From the NCBI GenBank assembly GCA_963801855.1, contig CAWDGK010000005.1, positions 558,001 to 622,000 on the forward strand: a stretch of DNA of 64,000 bases. Reading direction: 5' to 3'. Position 1 is the stretch's first letter. Each line of letters begins with the position of its first letter. Under the pieces are notes generated by a model, which was not told the DNA's origin, did no database searches, and saw only the letters and a list, made by a program, of their open reading frames with translations. Of the stretch, positions 52,526-61,368 are shown in pieces. The stretch is from JACDAN01 sp963801855 (GTDB lineage: Bacteria; Actinomycetota; Thermoleophilia; Gaiellales; Gaiellaceae). A program made the position numbers and the translations under genes.

Positions 52526-53286
52526 GGCTGCCGCGCCGCCTAGCGCACGGAGAGTCCGCGGAGCTCGTCGACCACCTCGGCGAGCTCCGCAGCCGCCTGC
52601 TGGTGGCCGGTCTTGCGGTGCTCGTTGCGAGCGGCGTCGCCTTCGCGTTCCACGAGCAGCTGATCGAGCTGCTCAACCGGCCGCTTCCGGAGGGCCGCAA
52701 GAAGCCGATCACGCTCGGTGTCACCGAGCCGTTCATGACCTCGCTCAAGGTCAGCCTGGCCGCCGGCTTCGCCGTCGCCCTGCCCGTCGTCCTCTGGCAG
52801 GTCTGGGGCTTCTTCGCTCCCGCCTTCCAGAAGGGAGTCCAGCGTTCGGTCGCCGCGCTCGTCACGTTCGGCGCGCTGTTGTTCGCCGGCGGGGTCGCCT
52901 TCAGCTACTTCTTCGTGCTGCCGGCAGCGATTCGCTTCTTGACGACGTATGACGCCGACGTCTACGACATCGAGGTTCGGGCGAGCCACTACTACTCGTT
53001 CGTGCTCGCCTCGCTGCTTGCCGTCGGGATGATCTTCCAGCTCCCCGTTGCGGTGCTCGGCGCAGTCCGGCTCAGCCTCGTGACGAGCGCGAAGCTCCGG
53101 CGGAATCGCCGAATCGGCTACGTGCTGATGGCAGCGACTGCCGTCGTCCTCCCGGGAGTGGATCCCGTGTCGACGGCACTGACGATGCTGCCGTTGATCG
53201 CCCTCTTCGAAGCGTCGATCTGGCTTGCCGTCGTCTTCGAGAAGCGCTGGAGCCTGGCGACCGAGCTCGCCGGAGAACCAACCTAG
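52522..53286 (+). CDS. tatC: Sec-independent translocase TatC
   Basis: The 254-residue protein has six membrane helices. The TatC signature elements VDHLGELRSRLLVAGLAVL, TLGVTEPFMTSLKVSLAAGF, LPVVLWQVWGFFAPAFQKG and FQLPVAVLGAVRL are in order. The TTG start at 52522 overlaps the tatA stop. A 24-base perfect palindrome follows the stop. TatC binds the twin-arginine signal peptides. Confidence 0.93.
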   Translation: MRLPRRLAHGESAELVDHLGELRSRLLVAGLAVLVASGVAFAFHEQLIELLNRPLPEGRKKPITLGVTEPFMTSLKVSLAAGFAVALPVVLWQVWGFFAPAFQKGVQRSVAALVTFGALLFAGGVAFSYFFVLPAAIRFLTTYDADVYDIEVRASHYYSFVLASLLAVGMIFQLPVAVLGAVRLSLVTSAKLRRNRRIGYVLMAATAVVLPGVDPVSTALTMLPLIALFEASIWLAVVFEKRWSLATELAGEPT

Positions 53287-53288
53287 AC

Positions 53289-53312
53289 CCTCCGCGGCGA
53301 TCGCCGCGGAGG
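53289..53312 (+). terminator. terminator after tatC
   Basis: CCTCCGCGGCGA is directly followed by its complement, TCGCCGCGGAGG. The perfect 24-base palindrome starts three bases after the tatC stop. Confidence 0.75.
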
Positions 53313-53341
53313 CCGCTTGCAGGGGAGTGGCGACTCCTAGG

Positions 53342-53569
53342 TCACTCGTACTGCTCGTACTGCGCCTGCTTGCGCCGGTCGTAAATCCACCCGACCCCCA
53401 GGAGGAGCGCACCGAAGAACATCAGCCCGCCGAAGATGCCCCAGGTGGTGAAAGCTGCGCCGATAATCAGAAACACGATCGCCGCCGCGATCCCGATTCC
53501 GATGACGGCGGCGACCATTCCACCCCAGAAGCGTCCGCCCATCCCTGGATCCAATACCACTCGGCCCAT
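53342..53569 (-). CDS. small two-helix membrane protein
   Basis: The protein has 75 residues. Two adjacent helices (GGMVAAVIGIGIAAAIVFLII and TTWGIFGGLMFFGALLLGVGW) are followed by a charged tail YDRRKQAQYEQYE. No family was recognised. It converges with tatC and is upstream of no obvious partner; the LysE-like gene upstream on the same strand starts 690 bases away. The size and composition suggest a real gene. Confidence 0.65.
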   Translation of the reverse strand: MGRVVLDPGMGGRFWGGMVAAVIGIGIAAAIVFLIIGAAFTTWGIFGGLMFFGALLLGVGWIYDRRKQAQYEQYE

Positions 53570-53620
53570 GAGCGCAAGGGGGGTCGGGCGATCAGGCCCC
53601 GGAACTGGCCCACCTTTTGA

Positions 53621-54259
53621 TCAGAGGCTGCGGACCCCGTCGAAGACGAAGAAGGCTCCGACCAGGATGCCGATCACGATCGCAAGGCGGCGGTCATTTC
53701 GCGCAATGGAGCCTCGGAGCCTCGTGAGCGTCGGTCGAGCGCGCTCCGCAAAGGCTGCGTAGCCGAGGAGCAGGAGAGAGATCGTCGACACCGCCACGGC
53801 GACAAAGCTGACTGCGCCTGTCGTAAGCCGGCCGTCCTGCACGATCGCCGCCGCCGCGGCGAGCATGAGCGCAAGGTTCTTGGGGTTCCCCGCCGATAGG
53901 AGCAGCCCGAGGGCGCCGGCCCGGAGCGGCCCTGCACGGTCGAGTGCCTCCAGCCAGCGCACGGAAGCGTCCGAGTTGGCGGGCCGCGGCCCGAACGCGA
54001 GACGCACCACCACTGCGAGAAAGAGGACTCCGATTGCGATTTCCGCGACCGCGATGGCGGCGTGCTCGTCGTCGAGCGCGTTGGAACGGTCCGCCACGAG
54101 CAGGAAGGCTGTTGTCGGCGCCGCAACTCCGACCGTCCACGCGAGCCAGAACGCGGCTCCGTGGAGCATCGGCCGGCGGCCGCCGAGAAAGAGCAGCATT
54201 CCGAGGATCGGGAGGGGGCTCAAGGCCACTCCGAAGGCCGGAATCATCCATTCGCGCAC
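53621..54259 (-). CDS. GAP/Sap-like (SfLAP) membrane exporter
   Basis: The protein has 212 residues and six hydrophobic segments. WMIPAFGVALSPLPILGMLLFLGG at the N-terminus and LLSAGNPKNLALMLAAAAAI in the middle are typical of the Pfam SfLAP/GAP family and related LysE-like exporters. It may move peptidolipids or glycolipids, as in mycobacteria, but the substrate is unknown. GTG at 54259. It is divergent from the AI-2E gene. Confidence 0.8.
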   Translation of the reverse strand: MREWMIPAFGVALSPLPILGMLLFLGGRRPMLHGAAFWLAWTVGVAAPTTAFLLVADRSNALDDEHAAIAVAEIAIGVLFLAVVVRLAFGPRPANSDASVRWLEALDRAGPLRAGALGLLLSAGNPKNLALMLAAAAAIVQDGRLTTGAVSFVAVAVSTISLLLLGYAAFAERARPTLTRLRGSIARNDRRLAIVIGILVGAFFVFDGVRSL

Positions 54260-54352
54260 GTCCGGATCCTTCCATGAGGTCGCGTGCGCGCCGGGTGTTC
54301 ACCCGAAGGGGGCGATGGCATCCGGGCCGCGAATCGGTTTAGATCGCCGGAG

Positions 54353-55537
54353 ATGAAGATTCCGTGGCGCCACGATCGGGGCGGCGACAGCCTGCCCGCC
54401 GAGCCTCCCCCCCCGGAAGAGGAGCCGAAAGGCCCGAGCCCGAGCGACCTCGACCGTATGTTCGCCCCACCCTCCTGGGTCCGGGATCTCGGGCTGCTCG
54501 CCTGGTTCCTGGTCGGAGTCGGTCTCCTGCTCTTCGGCGCGATCTGGATCCTCGCCGAGATCTCGACGATCATCGTGCCCGTCATCGTCGGAACGATCGC
54601 TGCTGCCGTCGCCGGCCCGCTCGTCGACGCGCTCCACCGCCGACGGGTTCCCCGCGCCGCCGGCGCCGCGCTCGTCCTGCTGATGCTGCTCGGACTCGGT
54701 GTCGTCGTGCTCCTGCTCGTCCTCGGAGGGATCGTCGAGCAGGGCGACCAGATCCGGGCCTACGCCACGCAGGCGCTCGACAAGGTGGAGGGGTGGGCGA
54801 ACGATGCAGGCGCCGACGGAACGGCTGAGGCCAAGCAAGACGTGACCGGCGCTGTCCAGAGCGGTGGCAACACGCTGCTGCACGGGTTGGCAAGCGGCAT
54901 CGAGGGTTTGACCTCGCTCGCCTTCTTCCTATCGTTCGCGCTCTTCAGCACGTTCTTCCTGCTGAAGGACTTCGCCGCGATCAGGCGTTTCGCAAGTCGC
55001 CATCTCGGCGTTCCAGCTCCCGTGGCAACGACTGTGGTCGACAACGTCCTCGACTCGTTGCGCCGCTACTTCTTCGGCGTCTCGATCGTCGCGGTGTTCA
55101 ACGGGACAGTCGTGGGCCTGGGTGCACTCGCCCTCGGGGTTCCGCTTGCCGGCACGATTGCGGTCGTCACTGCGGTCACGGCCTATGTCCCCTTCATCGG
55201 CGCGTTCGTCTCGGGTGCGTTCGCGGTCATGCTCGCCCTTGCCTCTGAAGGCACCGAAACTGCGTTGATCATGCTCGTGGTCGTCCTGCTCGCCAACGGG
55301 ATGCTCCAGAACGTCCTCCAGCCCATCGCGTTCGGCGCGACTCTCGGCCTGAACCCCCTTGCCGTCCTGATCGTGACGATCGGCGCCGGGAGCCTGTTCG
55401 GCATGACCGGGTTGATCCTTGCCGCCCCCTTGACGTCGGCTGCCGTGCACATCAGCCACGACCTCAGGGCGGCGAAGGCGGCTCGTGAGGCAGAGGCGGA
55501 AGCCGCGCCTCCGGTACCGGCCGCGCAGCCCTCCTAG
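54353..55537 (+). CDS. AI-2E family transporter
   Basis: The protein has 394 residues from ATG 54353. An N-terminal polar region (GGDSLPAEPPPPEEEPK) precedes a DUF20/AI-2E transporter with eight membrane helices: VPVIVGTIAAAVAGPLVDALHRR, ALFSTFFLLKDF, TAVTAYVPFIGAFVSGAFAVML, LANGMLQNVLQPIAFGATLGLNPLAVL. Family members export AI-2 or act as Na+/H+ antiporters. The AlaGlu-rich tail ends PAAQPS. The gene is single. Confidence 0.9.
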   Translation: MKIPWRHDRGGDSLPAEPPPPEEEPKGPSPSDLDRMFAPPSWVRDLGLLAWFLVGVGLLLFGAIWILAEISTIIVPVIVGTIAAAVAGPLVDALHRRRVPRAAGAALVLLMLLGLGVVVLLLVLGGIVEQGDQIRAYATQALDKVEGWANDAGADGTAEAKQDVTGAVQSGGNTLLHGLASGIEGLTSLAFFLSFALFSTFFLLKDFAAIRRFASRHLGVPAPVATTVVDNVLDSLRRYFFGVSIVAVFNGTVVGLGALALGVPLAGTIAVVTAVTAYVPFIGAFVSGAFAVMLALASEGTETALIMLVVVLLANGMLQNVLQPIAFGATLGLNPLAVLIVTIGAGSLFGMTGLILAAPLTSAAVHISHDLRAAKAAREAEAEAAPPVPAAQPS

Positions 55538-55642
55538 GGAGCGCCGTCCCGCCAAGCCCTCCCGTTCACCTCCCGGTCACATTTGCGTGAGGTAGGCCTT
55601 TGTGCCTACGGTGTCGGCTCGGGGGACGAGGAGGGAAGTACT

Positions 55643-57939
55643 GTGCCGCAGATTGGCAGTAGCGATTCGGCGGCCAAGAGGTCTCCGACCCAGAAGCGAA
55701 AAAAACGGGCCTTCGACCTTCTCCGGGCCAAGCTCGACGTCCCGCAGGCGCGAGCCGGATTCGTCGCGCGCACCGGTCTCGTCGACCGGCTTTCTCGCGC
55801 GCGAAGCGGCCGTTTCGTCAGCGTCGTGGCGCCACCGGGGTACGGGAAGACCACCGTCCTCGGCCAGTGGGCGAAACACGACAGCCGGACGTTCGCATGG
55901 GTTTCGCTCGATCACCGAGACAACGATCCGGTCGTCCTGCTGACGTACGTGGCCGAGGCCCTGAACGGCGATGGGACCGTCGAGCCCATGGTGTTCAAAG
56001 GCCTCACCGGGCCCGGCGACTCGCTGTGGGCCAGGGGCGTTCCTCGCCTCGCGGAGGCGCTCGCCGCTCGGCGCGGGCCGTTCGTGCTCGTGCTTGACGA
56101 CGTGCACGAGCTCCAGAACACCGAGTGTCTGGACGCGCTGACCGCCCTGCTGCCGCAGGTACCACAAGGGTCGCAGGTCGTGCTCTCCGGTCGCACCGAG
56201 GCTCAGCTGGGAATCCCGAAGCTGCGTACCGACGGCGAGTTGCTCGAGCTGGGGTCCGCCGACCTCGCGCTGAACGACGCCGAGGCGTATGCGCTGCTGA
56301 CCGCGGCGGGAGTCGACGTGACCAACGATCAGGCCTCCGCGTTGAACGAGCACGCGGAAGGCTGGGCCGCCGGGCTCTACCTCGCGGCGCTTTCACTCGA
56401 CGAGGATGGCTCGTCGCTTGCGTCGTTCGGAGGCGACGACCGCTTCGTGACCGATTACCTGAAGACCGAGGAGCTCGCGCGAATCGAGCCGGCCCAGCTC
56501 GATTTCCTTCTCCGGACCGCTGTTCTCGAACGGATGACCGGGCCTCTCTGCGATGCGCTGCTCGAGCGCGACGACTCGGCGGAGATGCTGGAGCGCCTCG
56601 AGCGCGAGAACCTGTTCGTCGTCGCTCTCGACCGCCAGCGGCGCTGGTTTCGCTACCACCACCTCTTCAGGGAGATGCTCCAGGCCGAGCTCGAGCGGCG
56701 CTGAGCCCGGGAGCACGGCGACTCTCAATCGCCGGGCCGCCGCATGGTGCGAAGCGAACGACCAGCATGAAGCAGCGATCGAGTACTCGAGCGCGGCCGG
56801 CGACACCGATGGGCTCGCCCGTCTCATCACGACGTGTGCGTTCCCGTACTACCGCAGCGGCCGGATCACGACCGTCGAGCGGTGGCTCGAGCTGTTCGAC
56901 GATCGAGCGCTGCTCGAGCGTTATCCCGCGATCGCGGTGTACGGAGTCTGGATGCATGCCCTGCGCGGCCGACCGGACCTCGCCAACGGCTGGGCGCAGG
57001 CCGTCGAGGCGACGAAGTCCGAGGCGCCGATGCCCGACGGCAGCCCGCTCTCGAGCTGGGCGGCGACCGTCCGCGCGTTGCTCTGTAGGAAGGGCGTCGA
57101 GCAGATGCAGGCGGATGCCGAGGTCGCGATCTCCGAACTGACGGAAGTCGAGCCCCTGGCTTCCGGCCTCGATCCTCCTGCAGGGCGTCGCGCTGCTGTT
57201 CTCGGGAGACCTCGACCGGGCGGAGGTCGTTCTCGACCAGGCCGCGGAGACGGCCGGCACGGAAGGAGCGACTTGGGCCGGCGTGGTGGCGCGCTCTCAG
57301 CTGGCACTCCTTGCCCTGGGGCGAAACGACCTCGCCGGCGCCGAGTCCGAGCTCGCCCAGGCCGGCGAGTTCATCGACGACTCGCCGTCGGAGGACTACG
57401 CGTTGGCCGCGATCCTGCTGGCTGTCACGGCGAGGCTGGCAATCGCGAGAGGACAGGGCGCGCGGGCCCGGAAGGCGCTCCTCAGCGCCCAGCGGATGCG
57501 TCCGATGCTGACACACGCGCTGTCCTGGTTCGCGGTGCAGGCTCGGCTCGAGCTTGCGAAGGCTCACCTCGACCTCTCTGACGTTCACGGCGCGGCGACG
57601 CTCCTGCACGAGACGGACGACATCCTGCATCGGCGTCCGCGACTCGGCACACTCGTGGCCGACGCCGAGGAGGTGCGAGGGAGGCTCTCGACAGCATCCG
57701 AGCAATCATCCGGCTGGGCTTCCACCCTCACGGCCGCGGAGCTTCGCTTGCTGCCCCTCCTGACCACCCACCTCTCGTTCCGGGAGATCGCGGACCGGTT
57801 GTTCGTCTCGCGCAACACCGTCAAGACGCAGGCGATCTCGGTGTATCGCAAGCTCGACGCATCGAGCCGAAGCGAGGCTATCGACCGGGCGGTCGAGCTC
57901 GGGCTCGTCGACGCGTCACCGGCGTCCCTAGCTGTGTAG
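55643..57939 (+). pseudogene. MalT-like LuxR transcriptional regulator, two frame breaks
   Basis: GTG at 55643 (after GGAGGGAAG) starts a STAND-type regulator of about 765 residues. It has a P-loop VVAPPGYGKTTVLGQWA, Walker B FVLVLDDVHELQ, and WAAGLYLAALSLDED. At 56702 a single extra T creates a premature TGA; removing it joins LERR to EPG and TATLNRRAAAW. A second change near 57155 is needed to reach LLQGVALLFSGDLDRAE. The C-terminal LuxR HTH is intact: LTAAELRLLPLLTTHLSFREIADRLFVSRNTVKTQAISVYRKL. MalT-type proteins bind GGATGA-like boxes; such motifs occur downstream in this window. Confidence 0.75.
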
Positions 57940-57954
57940 TCAGCTTCAGTTCAC

Positions 57955-57976
57955 CCGCACGGGATGATGCGTGCGG
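57955..57976 (+). terminator. hairpin after the LuxR gene
   Basis: CCGCACG and CGTGCGG form a 7-base stem with the loop GGATGATG. It starts 16 bases after the stop. The loop is identical to a motif found upstream of later genes, so it may be a binding site instead of or as well as a terminator. Confidence 0.5.
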
Positions 57977-58010
57977 TCGCGGAGAGGCGTGCAATGCCGG
58001 GAGACTCTCC

Positions 58011-58358
58011 GTGGACGATTACAAGCTCACGCTTCGCAAGCTCGCGCTCCGCGACGACCGGTTCATCGAGTCGCTGCTCAGTGATGACCGCGCCAGTCTC
58101 AGCGTCTCGGGGATCGATCCGCGTTCGCACGCCCTCTTGCGAATCGCTGCGCTGATTGCGCTCGACGCCGCTCCGCCCTCGTACATGAGCGCGGTCGAGG
58201 CCGGGCTGGACGCCGGCGCATCCTATGACGAGATCGTCGGGACGCTCATCGCGGTGATGCCGATCGTCGGGGTTGCGCGTGTCGTCTCCGCGGCACCGAA
58301 TCTCGGTCTGGCGCTCGGCTACGACGTCTCCGCCGCGCTCGAGCTCGTCGACGGTTAG
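58011..58358 (+). CDS. carboxymuconolactone decarboxylase-family protein
   Basis: The protein has 115 residues from GTG 58011. The helical CMD domain is IDPRSHALLRIAALIALDA, then SAVEAGLDAGASYDEIVGTLIAVMPIVGVARVV. The Cys pair of AhpD-like members is absent, so a peroxidase function is unlikely. A decarboxylase or structural role is possible. The gene follows the MalT-like regulator and the GGATGATG motif by 42 bases, so it may be controlled by it. Confidence 0.8.
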   Translation: MDDYKLTLRKLALRDDRFIESLLSDDRASLSVSGIDPRSHALLRIAALIALDAAPPSYMSAVEAGLDAGASYDEIVGTLIAVMPIVGVARVVSAAPNLGLALGYDVSAALELVDG

Positions 58359-58420
58359 AAGAAAACTCTCGCCTCTTCGCCCAGCGCGCCGACCACGCTA
58401 CGAGCAACGCTTTCCCTGCG

Positions 58421-60781
58421 CTACTGGCGAGCCATCGCGACCCGCAGCCGCTCCTCCGGCGTGATCATGTGGTCGCTGTCTGCGGCGTCGTCGTCGAGGT
58501 CGATCTCGACCCACTTGACGCGGCCGCTGAACTCGGTCGCGCCGGCCTCCAGGTCGTCCGTGACCGGGGTGGCGCTGTCGGAGCCGAGGTCGGTCGTCTC
58601 GTCGCCCGAGAAGATCATCGGCACGGTGGCCTCCAGGCGGCCCTCACCGACGACGTCGCCGTCGAGGTACAGCTTGATGTCACCGCCCTTGCCCAGTCCA
58701 CCGCCGTCGTAGGTGAACTCCATCCGGACCTGGTGCGTGCCCTCGGGAATCGCCTTCGAACCGACGACCTTGGTCTGCTCCAACCCGAAGAGGTTGTAGC
58801 AGTACGCCGGCTTGCCGCCTTTGGCGTAGATCGTCCAGCCGCCGAACGCTCCGCCCTGCGCCACGATCGTGCCCTCGGCGCTGCCGTTCGTGACCTCGAT
58901 CTCGGCCGTGACCGCGTGCGACTTGTTCTTCATCGCGACGACCGAGTTCTCGGTCAGGCGGCCCATGCCGCCGAAGAGGATCTGCCGGTTGCCCTGGATC
59001 AGCTGCGGGCGTCCGGCCAGGTCGGGGTTGAAGCGCTCCGCCCGTCGATCGTCGAGCGGCAGGACGTTGTATTTCGCCGCTTCGATCATGAAGAGCCGCT
59101 GGAGCTCCTCGAGCTTCTGGGGCTGTTCCTTCGCGAGGTCGTTTGCCTGAGTCCAGTCGTCCGGCCCGTAGAGCTCCCAGACGTCTTGGTCGAGCGGCGG
59201 GGTCTCGGTCATGAGCCAGGGGGTGCTGTGCCTCGTCACCGCCGTCCAGCCGTGGTGGTAGATCCCGCGGTTGCAAAACATCTCGAAGTACTGCGTCTCG
59301 CGGGCCTCCGGCGCCGACGATTCGTCGAACGAGGGCTTCATCGAGACGCCGTGCAACGGCATCTGCTGGATCCCGTTGACCGACGTGGGGTGGGGCAGGC
59401 CGGCGGCGTCGAGGACGGTGGTTGCGACGTCGATGACGTGGTGAAACTGCGAGCGGACCTCGCCCTTGTCCTTGATCCCGTTCGGCCAGTGGACGATCGT
59501 GCCGTTGCGCGTGCCGCCCCAGTGCGACGCGACCTGCTTCGTCCACTGGAACGGCGTGTCCATGGCGTGCGCCCAACCGACCGCGTAGTGGTTGTAGGCC
59601 TTCGGAGTACCGAAGTCGTCGATGCGCGAGGTCATGAACTCGACGGTCTCGAGGCCGGCCGCGCCGTTCAAGACGATGAGCTCGTTGAAGCAGCCGTTCG
59701 GCGTTCCCTCCGCCGATGCGCCGTTGTCGCCGATGATCACGTAGACGAGCGTGTCGTCCAGGATCTCGAGCTCGTCGAGCGAGTCGATCAGCCGCCCGAT
59801 GTGATGGTCCGTGTGCTCGAGGAAGCCGGCGTACACCTCCATCTGCCGGGCGAAGACCGGCTTCATGTCGTCCGGTGTTTCGTCCCAGGCGGGAATCTCG
59901 TCCGGCCGGGCCGTGAGCTCGGCGTCCTTCGGGATCACCCCGAGGTCCTTCTGCCGCTCGAGCGTCTCCTCGCGCACCTTGTCCCAGCCCTGGTCGAACT
60001 TGCCCTTGTACTTGTCCGACCACTCCGTCGGGACGTGGTGGGGGGCGTGGGTCGCGCCGGGCGCGTAGTAGACGAAGAACGGCTTGTCCGGCATCAGCGC
60101 CTTCTGCTGGCGGATCCAGTCGATCGTGTGATCCGTCATGTCCTCCGTGAAGTGGTAACCGTCCTCGGCGGTGCGATCGGGCTCGATCGGCACCGTGTCG
60201 GAGTAGATCGCCGGGGCGTACTGGTTGGTCTCGCCGCCGATGAAGCCGTAGAAGTGCTCGAAACCGCCGCCCCCGGTCGGCCAGGCGTCGAACGGCCCCA
60301 TGGGGCTCGTCTCCCAGACCGGCACCTCGTGGCACTTGCCGAACTGCGCCGTCGAGTAGCCGTTCAGCTTCAGCGTTTCCGCCAGAGGCGCGGCGGCCTT
60401 GGGGCGGATGGAGCTGTAGCCGGGAATCGAAGTCGCGATCTCGGTGATGCCGCCCATGCCCACCGCGTGATGGTTTCGGCCAGTGAGCAGCGCCTGGCGC
60501 GTCGGGGAGCAGAGCGCCGTCGTGTGGAAGCGGTTGTACTTCAGGCCCTTGTCTGCGAGGCGCTCGAAGTTTGGAGTCGCACAGGGTCCGCCGAATGCAG
60601 ACGCGGAGCCGAAGCCGGCGTCGTCGATCAGGATGACGAGCACGTTGGGCGCTCCCTCGGGCGGCCGGAGCGGCTCGATCGGCGGATAGACCGCCGCGGG
60701 GTCCTTCGCGTCGTACGCCGCGGGTAGCGCCGGCTGCGGGTCGGGGATCGGCAGGACGTTGCGGTGTGGGCTGTCGGGCAA
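58421..60781 (-). CDS. arylsulfatase
   Basis: The protein has 786 residues. TTG at 60781 is chosen because GGAGG lies five bases before it; ATG 60841 would add an Arg-rich extension. APNVLVILIDDAGFGSASAFGG is the metal-binding start, CSPTRQALLTGRN is the sulfatase signature with the Cys converted to formylglycine, and later GKCHEVP, YYAPGATHAPHHVP and IIGDNGASAEG supply metal and sulfate ligands. The C-terminal 170 residues form a beta domain, as in the Pseudomonas-type enzyme. It would cleave sulfate esters. No formylglycine-generating enzyme gene is in the window. There is no signal peptide, so it acts in the cytosol or needs another route. Confidence 0.92.
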   Translation of the reverse strand: MPDSPHRNVLPIPDPQPALPAAYDAKDPAAVYPPIEPLRPPEGAPNVLVILIDDAGFGSASAFGGPCATPNFERLADKGLKYNRFHTTALCSPTRQALLTGRNHHAVGMGGITEIATSIPGYSSIRPKAAAPLAETLKLNGYSTAQFGKCHEVPVWETSPMGPFDAWPTGGGGFEHFYGFIGGETNQYAPAIYSDTVPIEPDRTAEDGYHFTEDMTDHTIDWIRQQKALMPDKPFFVYYAPGATHAPHHVPTEWSDKYKGKFDQGWDKVREETLERQKDLGVIPKDAELTARPDEIPAWDETPDDMKPVFARQMEVYAGFLEHTDHHIGRLIDSLDELEILDDTLVYVIIGDNGASAEGTPNGCFNELIVLNGAAGLETVEFMTSRIDDFGTPKAYNHYAVGWAHAMDTPFQWTKQVASHWGGTRNGTIVHWPNGIKDKGEVRSQFHHVIDVATTVLDAAGLPHPTSVNGIQQMPLHGVSMKPSFDESSAPEARETQYFEMFCNRGIYHHGWTAVTRHSTPWLMTETPPLDQDVWELYGPDDWTQANDLAKEQPQKLEELQRLFMIEAAKYNVLPLDDRRAERFNPDLAGRPQLIQGNRQILFGGMGRLTENSVVAMKNKSHAVTAEIEVTNGSAEGTIVAQGGAFGGWTIYAKGGKPAYCYNLFGLEQTKVVGSKAIPEGTHQVRMEFTYDGGGLGKGGDIKLYLDGDVVGEGRLEATVPMIFSGDETTDLGSDSATPVTDDLEAGATEFSGRVKWVEIDLDDDAADSDHMITPEERLRVAMARQ

Positions 60782-60851
60782 GGGTGCCTCCTGGGTTTTA
60801 TGGCTTCCAAAACTCTTGCGGGTCGGCCGGTGTGCTCTCATCGCCCGAACG

Positions 60852-60892
60852 GGATGAACCGTTTGCCGGCCGATCATCCGCAGCGGATGATG
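60852..60892. promoter_or_regulatory. GGATGA motifs and a palindrome between sulfatase and NfeD genes
   Basis: GGGATGA (60851-60857), then ATCATCCG-CAG-CGGATGAT (60873-60891, a perfect inverted repeat). The motifs match the GGATGA core known for MalT-type regulators. They sit in the divergent promoter region. Confidence 0.45.
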
Positions 60893-60914
60893 CGTGGGCA
60901 CGCTGAGGAAGCAG

Positions 60915-61271
60915 ATGATCGAGCAGGATTCGATGTTCTTCCTGCTTGCGCTTCCCCTCTTGGTCTTCCTACCCTCCCCATGGAACCTCGTCGCCGCGCT
61001 CGCGAGCGGCGCGCTCGGTCTCGGTGAGGTCGGGTTCTGGCACCGCCGTATGGGTCGCGAAGAGGTTCGGACCGGCGTGGAGAACCTCGTCGGCTCGACC
61101 GGAGTCGTGGCCGAGCGGCTGGCGCCCGTAGGTCAGATCCGTGTTCTGGGCGAGCTCTGGCAAGCCCGTTCGAGCACGGAGCTTCCCCTCGGCGCAAGAG
61201 TACGTGTGGTCGCCGTGGACGAGCTCACGCTCGAGGTCGAGCCCGCGGATGACCCGCGGAGCCCGTCGTAG
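60915..61271 (+). CDS. NfeD-like protein
   Basis: The protein has 118 residues from ATG 60915, after GAGGAAG. Two hydrophobic segments (MFFLLALPLLVFL and NLVAALASGALGL) precede an OB-fold domain: LVGSTGVVAERLAPVGQIRVLGELW, then LPLGARVRVVAVDELTLEVEP. This is the C-terminal domain of NfeD proteins, which partner SPFH/flotillin proteins in membranes. No flotillin gene is seen. Confidence 0.8.
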   Translation: MIEQDSMFFLLALPLLVFLPSPWNLVAALASGALGLGEVGFWHRRMGREEVRTGVENLVGSTGVVAERLAPVGQIRVLGELWQARSSTELPLGARVRVVAVDELTLEVEPADDPRSPS

Positions 61272-61306
61272 GAGCAAGACCGCCCGCCCGAGAATTCACG
61301 CCGATC

Positions 61307-61343
61307 GGATGATGTTGACCGGGTAGAGCGGCGGGAGTATGCG
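61307..61343 (+). promoter_or_regulatory. candidate promoter with adjacent GGATGATG site
   Basis: GGATGATG (61307-61314) directly abuts TTGACC (61315-61320); a 17-base spacer leads to TATGCG (61338-61343). The start codon is at 61369. An activator at the motif would touch the -35 box. Confidence 0.45.
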
Positions 61344-61368
61344 GTGATCGCGAGACTCCGTTGCGTCG

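Noticed and set aside
58469..60727. A 750-codon open frame on the plus strand, opposite the arylsulfatase
   Set aside because: It is the mirror of a well-supported gene; composition is Arg/Val/Leu-rich with no domain, as expected from GC-rich antisense frames.
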